From: Bacillota bacterium
GTDB lineage: Bacteria; Bacillota; Clostridia; Lachnospirales; Anaerotignaceae
Length of the DNA stretch: 34,850 bases
Direction of reading: 5' to 3'
Assembly (NCBI GenBank): GCA_017534115.1
Contig: JAFWDD010000009.1
Location: 1 to 34,850, forward strand
In this document: one piece after another, positions 32,467 through 34,850 of the stretch
Numbering within the stretch: the first letter of the stretch is position 1
Layout of the letters: every line of letters begins with the position of its first letter
Position numbers and translations under genes: made by a program
Notes under the pieces: model-generated
The model's input: the letters and a program-made list of their open reading frames with translations, nothing else
What the model was told of the DNA's origin: nothing
Databases searched by the model: none

Positions 32467-33558
32467 ATGATATCTAATCAAATTTTACAAAATACCATTG
32501 ACGGACTTAAGAACATAACCCGAAAAGAGCTTAGTGTTGTTGAAAAAGAAGGAAAAATAATTGCGACAACAGAAGAAAGCATGATAGGCAAGCAAATTGA
32601 CGGAATTGACAATTTTGTTCTGTCCCAGGCAGAAAGCCAGCAAATCCTCGGATATCAGTACTTTAAAGTATATGATAACGGAATAACCGAATATGTAATT
32701 CAGGTTAAAGGAGAGGATGAAGAAGGATACAGGATCGGCAAAATCGCGTCTTTCCAGATTCAGAGTCTTTTGGTTGCCTATAAAGAAAGATATGACAAAG
32801 ACAATTTCATAAAAAATCTGCTTCTTGACAATCTCCTTCTTGTCGATATATACAGCAGAGCAAAAAAACTTCACATTGAAAATAATGTTCACAGAATAGT
32901 TTATCTTATAGAGACAAATTTAGACAAAGAACTTAATACAGTTGAAATAGTAAGAAATATTTTTCCCTCAAAAACAAAGGATTTCGTTACAGCTGTTGAC
33001 GAATACAGCATAATCCTTGTAAAAGAGCTCAAGGAAAAAGAAAATATGGAAGAAATCGAAAAGATCGCCAAAATGATTGAAGAGACATTGAGCGCCGAAT
33101 CCATTGGCAAAGTATACATTTCCATCGGTACGGTTGTTAGCGATCTTAAGGACGTATCCCGTTCATATAAAGAAGCTAAGATGGCTTTGGAAGTCGGCAA
33201 GATTTTTGAAGCTGACAAATTTATCGTTAATTATGAAAAGCTTGGAATCGGAAGACTTATTTATCAGCTTCCTCTTCCTCTTTGCAAAATGTATATCAAA
33301 GAGGTTCTTCACGGACTTACAATGGATGATTTCGATGAGGAAACGCTGGTCACGGTTAATAAGTTTTTCGAAAACAACCTGAATGTTTCCGAAACATCCA
33401 GACAGCTTTACATCCACAGGAATACACTTGTATACAGACTGGATAAGCTTCAGAAAATGACAGGACTGGATCTGCGTAATTTTGACGATGCCATAATCTT
33501 TAAAATCACGCTTATGGTCAGCAAATATATGATGTGTATGGAAAAACTTACATACTAA
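32467..33558 (+). CDS. CdaR/PucR-like transcriptional regulator
   Basis: A 363-residue protein with the plan of the CdaR/PucR family: an N-terminal ligand-sensing part (about 1-135, beginning MISNQILQNTIDGLKNITRKELSVVEKEG, of the sugar-diacid-recognition type), a GGDEF-like central domain (about 140-260), and a C-terminal PucR helix-turn-helix (about 295-355; FFENNLNVSETSRQLYIHRNTLVYRLDKL). CdaR responds to sugar diacids in Escherichia coli; the ligand here is unknown. The start is the ATG at 32467 with AGAGGTGA upstream; an in-frame TTG at 32431 lacks a site. It is followed after 46 bases by ftsE with no terminator, so it may be co-transcribed with ftsEX. Confidence 0.85.
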   Translation: MISNQILQNTIDGLKNITRKELSVVEKEGKIIATTEESMIGKQIDGIDNFVLSQAESQQILGYQYFKVYDNGITEYVIQVKGEDEEGYRIGKIASFQIQSLLVAYKERYDKDNFIKNLLLDNLLLVDIYSRAKKLHIENNVHRIVYLIETNLDKELNTVEIVRNIFPSKTKDFVTAVDEYSIILVKELKEKENMEEIEKIAKMIEETLSAESIGKVYISIGTVVSDLKDVSRSYKEAKMALEVGKIFEADKFIVNYEKLGIGRLIYQLPLPLCKMYIKEVLHGLTMDDFDEETLVTVNKFFENNLNVSETSRQLYIHRNTLVYRLDKLQKMTGLDLRNFDDAIIFKITLMVSKYMMCMEKLTY

Positions 33559-33604
33559 AATTATTCCGGAGTTTTTTGTCTATTCATGAAAGGATTGCAT
33601 AAAA

Positions 33605-34288
33605 TTGATTACTTTAAATAATGTATCAAAAATTTATCCTAACGGAACGGAAGGCCTTAAAAATGTTTCTTTGCACATTGATAAGGGCGAGTTTGTTTTC
33701 GTAGTAGGATTAAGCGGCTCAGGAAAATCAACAATGATAAAACTTCTTACAAAAGAGATAAATCCCGAAGAGGGAGAAATAATCATAAATTCAATCAACA
33801 CAGTAAATATGAAAAGAAGTAAAATTCCTTATCTCAGAAGGAATATAGGCATAGTTTTTCAGGATTTCAGACTTCTTGAAAACAAAACAGTATATGAAAA
33901 TGTAGCTTTTGCCATGCAGGTTGTTGAAGCTCCTCCAAAGATCATTAAAAGGAATATACCTATGGTATTATCACTTGTAGGATTAAAGGATAAAGCTCAC
34001 GTATACCCTAACGAGCTTTCCGGAGGAGAGCAGCAAAGAACCGCTCTTGCCAGAGCCATTGTTAATAATCCGCCCATACTTATAGCGGACGAGCCTACCG
34101 GAAATCTGGATCCGGCTACATCATGGGACATAATGAGTCTTCTTGATGAGATTAATAAAAGGGGAACAACTGTTGTTATTGCAACTCATGCCAAGGATAT
34201 AGTTGACAGGATGCAGAAAAGAGTTATTGCCCTTGATAACGGCGAAGTAGTAAGAGACAGTAAAGGTGGTTACGACGATGAAGCTTAG
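33605..34288 (+). CDS. ftsE: Cell division ATP-binding protein FtsE
   Basis: ABC-type ATPase that with FtsX activates peptidoglycan hydrolases at the division site or along the cell wall. The 227-residue length is standard. Walker A (GLSGSGKST) is at 35-43, the Q-loop (FQDFRLL) near 88, the signature (LSGGEQQR) near 138-145, Walker B (ILIADEPTGNLD) near 157-168 and the switch His (IATHAKD) near 195. The start is TTG at 33605 with GAAAGGATTG upstream. It overlaps ftsX by 11 bases, the usual coupling. In Bacillus FtsEX controls CwlO and needs PcsB-like partners; no hydrolase gene is visible in the window. Confidence 0.96.
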   Translation: MITLNNVSKIYPNGTEGLKNVSLHIDKGEFVFVVGLSGSGKSTMIKLLTKEINPEEGEIIINSINTVNMKRSKIPYLRRNIGIVFQDFRLLENKTVYENVAFAMQVVEAPPKIIKRNIPMVLSLVGLKDKAHVYPNELSGGEQQRTALARAIVNNPPILIADEPTGNLDPATSWDIMSLLDEINKRGTTVVIATHAKDIVDRMQKRVIALDNGEVVRDSKGGYDDEA

Positions 34289-34850
34289 TTCATTTTCATA
34301 TTTAATGAAAGAAGGATTCAAAAACGTTTTCAAAAACAAAACCATGTCCTTTGCTTCCACTGCGACGGTTTGCGCTTGTATCCTTCTTATGATTTTTTCC
34401 TATTGCTTTGAGACAAATATAGCATATATGCTGGAGCAGATAGAGGAATCAATAGGTATAGCTGTTTTCCTTGATGACGGTGTAACAGCAGACGACATTA
34501 TACGAATCAGCGATGAGATAAACACAATTGATTATATATCCAAGGTTGAGTATATATCACCCGATGAAGCTCTGGATGAGCTTGTAGCGGACTGGGGAGT
34601 TGACGAAGGAATTCTTGAAGGTTTTACAGGTTCCAACAATCCTCTTTCAAATTCATTCGAAATAGAGATTTCGGATATAACTCAGCAGAAAAACGTAGTT
34701 GCGCAGATTGAAGCCATAAACGGAGTTAAGAGCGTACGGCACGCGCAGAATGAAACAGATGTTCTCATAAATGTGGAAAGAGTTTTCAGATATGTTGGTA
34801 TTGCCATTTTATTGCTCTGGCTGTAATTTCTGTACTGATAATTATGAACA
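34278..34850 (+). CDS. ftsX: Cell division protein FtsX, partial and apparently frameshifted
   Basis: The permease-like partner of FtsE. It begins LSSFSYLMKEGFKNVFKNKTMSFASTAT, the usual N-terminal helix, followed by the first membrane segment (about 23-43) and the extracellular domain (VFLDDGVTADDI, SPDEALDEL, NPLSNSFEIEI). AAAGGTGGT 7 bases upstream supports the ATG at 34278. After RYVGIAILLL the frame reads WL and stops at 34824-34826, but the neighbouring frame from 34820 continues with AVISVLIIMN, exactly the second membrane segment expected for FtsX. Losing one base between about 34815 and 34820 explains it. The gene runs past the window end, so most of its membrane part is not seen. 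Confidence 0.88.

Noticed and set aside
1-34850. tRNA, rRNA, CRISPR array, insertion sequence or prophage genes
   Set aside because: No tRNA-like folds, spaced direct repeats, transposase, integrase or phage structural genes were recognised on either strand.

Overview
The window is a gene-dense chromosomal segment in which every gene I can support is on the + strand. It most likely comes from an anaerobic Clostridia-class Firmicute. Supporting signs are the order dxs–tlyA–nadK–argR–recN, a carD gene followed by a YacL-type PIN/TRAM gene and ispD, strong AAGGAG or GGTGAT ribosome binding sites with frequent TTG/GTG starts, sigma-A promoters with extended -10 boxes, moderately AT-rich coding sequence with mostly AGA arginine codons, and a CsaB-type pyruvyl transferase in a cell-wall polymer cluster. 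No rRNA, tRNA, CRISPR, transposase or phage gene was seen.

Layout: (1) 1-4330 is the dxs/tlyA/nadK/argR/recN housekeeping run. (2) 4389-5884 holds a small P-loop protein and a YtqA/YhcC-type radical SAM protein, closed by a terminator. (3) 6012-7778 is carD and a PIN/TRAM membrane protein behind two tandem promoters. (4) 7820-10905 is an accessory unit placed between the yacL-like gene and ispD: a structured leader with its own promoter and hairpin terminator, then a 922-residue secreted modular surface protein. (5) 10913-14491 holds ispD, rnhA, a cold-shock gene and typA. (6) 14519-23088 is a run of a SpoVB-like flippase, mutS2, a two-component system, folC and a malate/lactate dehydrogenase-family gene. 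(7) 23164-32109 is a surface-polymer operon: an anchored hypothetical protein, a MurJ–Wzy fusion, a GT4 glycosyltransferase, two tandem DUF4330 proteins, a GT4–CsaB fusion and a TagA/WecG-type transferase. (8) 32110-34850 is a CdaR/PucR-like regulator, ftsE and the first part of ftsX.

Taken together, region 7 reads as an assembly line for a pyruvylated, undecaprenyl-linked wall polymer. TagA/WecG and the two GT4 domains would build the repeat, CsaB would add the pyruvate ketal, and the flippase–polymerase fusion would export and polymerise it. Such polymers anchor surface proteins in other Gram-positive bacteria, which makes the secreted protein of region 4 a loosely related neighbour, although it carries no SLH domain.

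Three genes (tlyA, mutS2, ftsX) are each broken by what looks like the loss of one base at a site where the downstream sequence is intact in the next frame. Three such events in essential or widely conserved genes in 35 kb point to deletion-type sequence errors more than to real decay, so reading frames here should be used with that in mind. The most unusual biology is the MurJ–Wzy fusion, the GT4–CsaB fusion, and the surface-protein gene with its attenuator-like leader.
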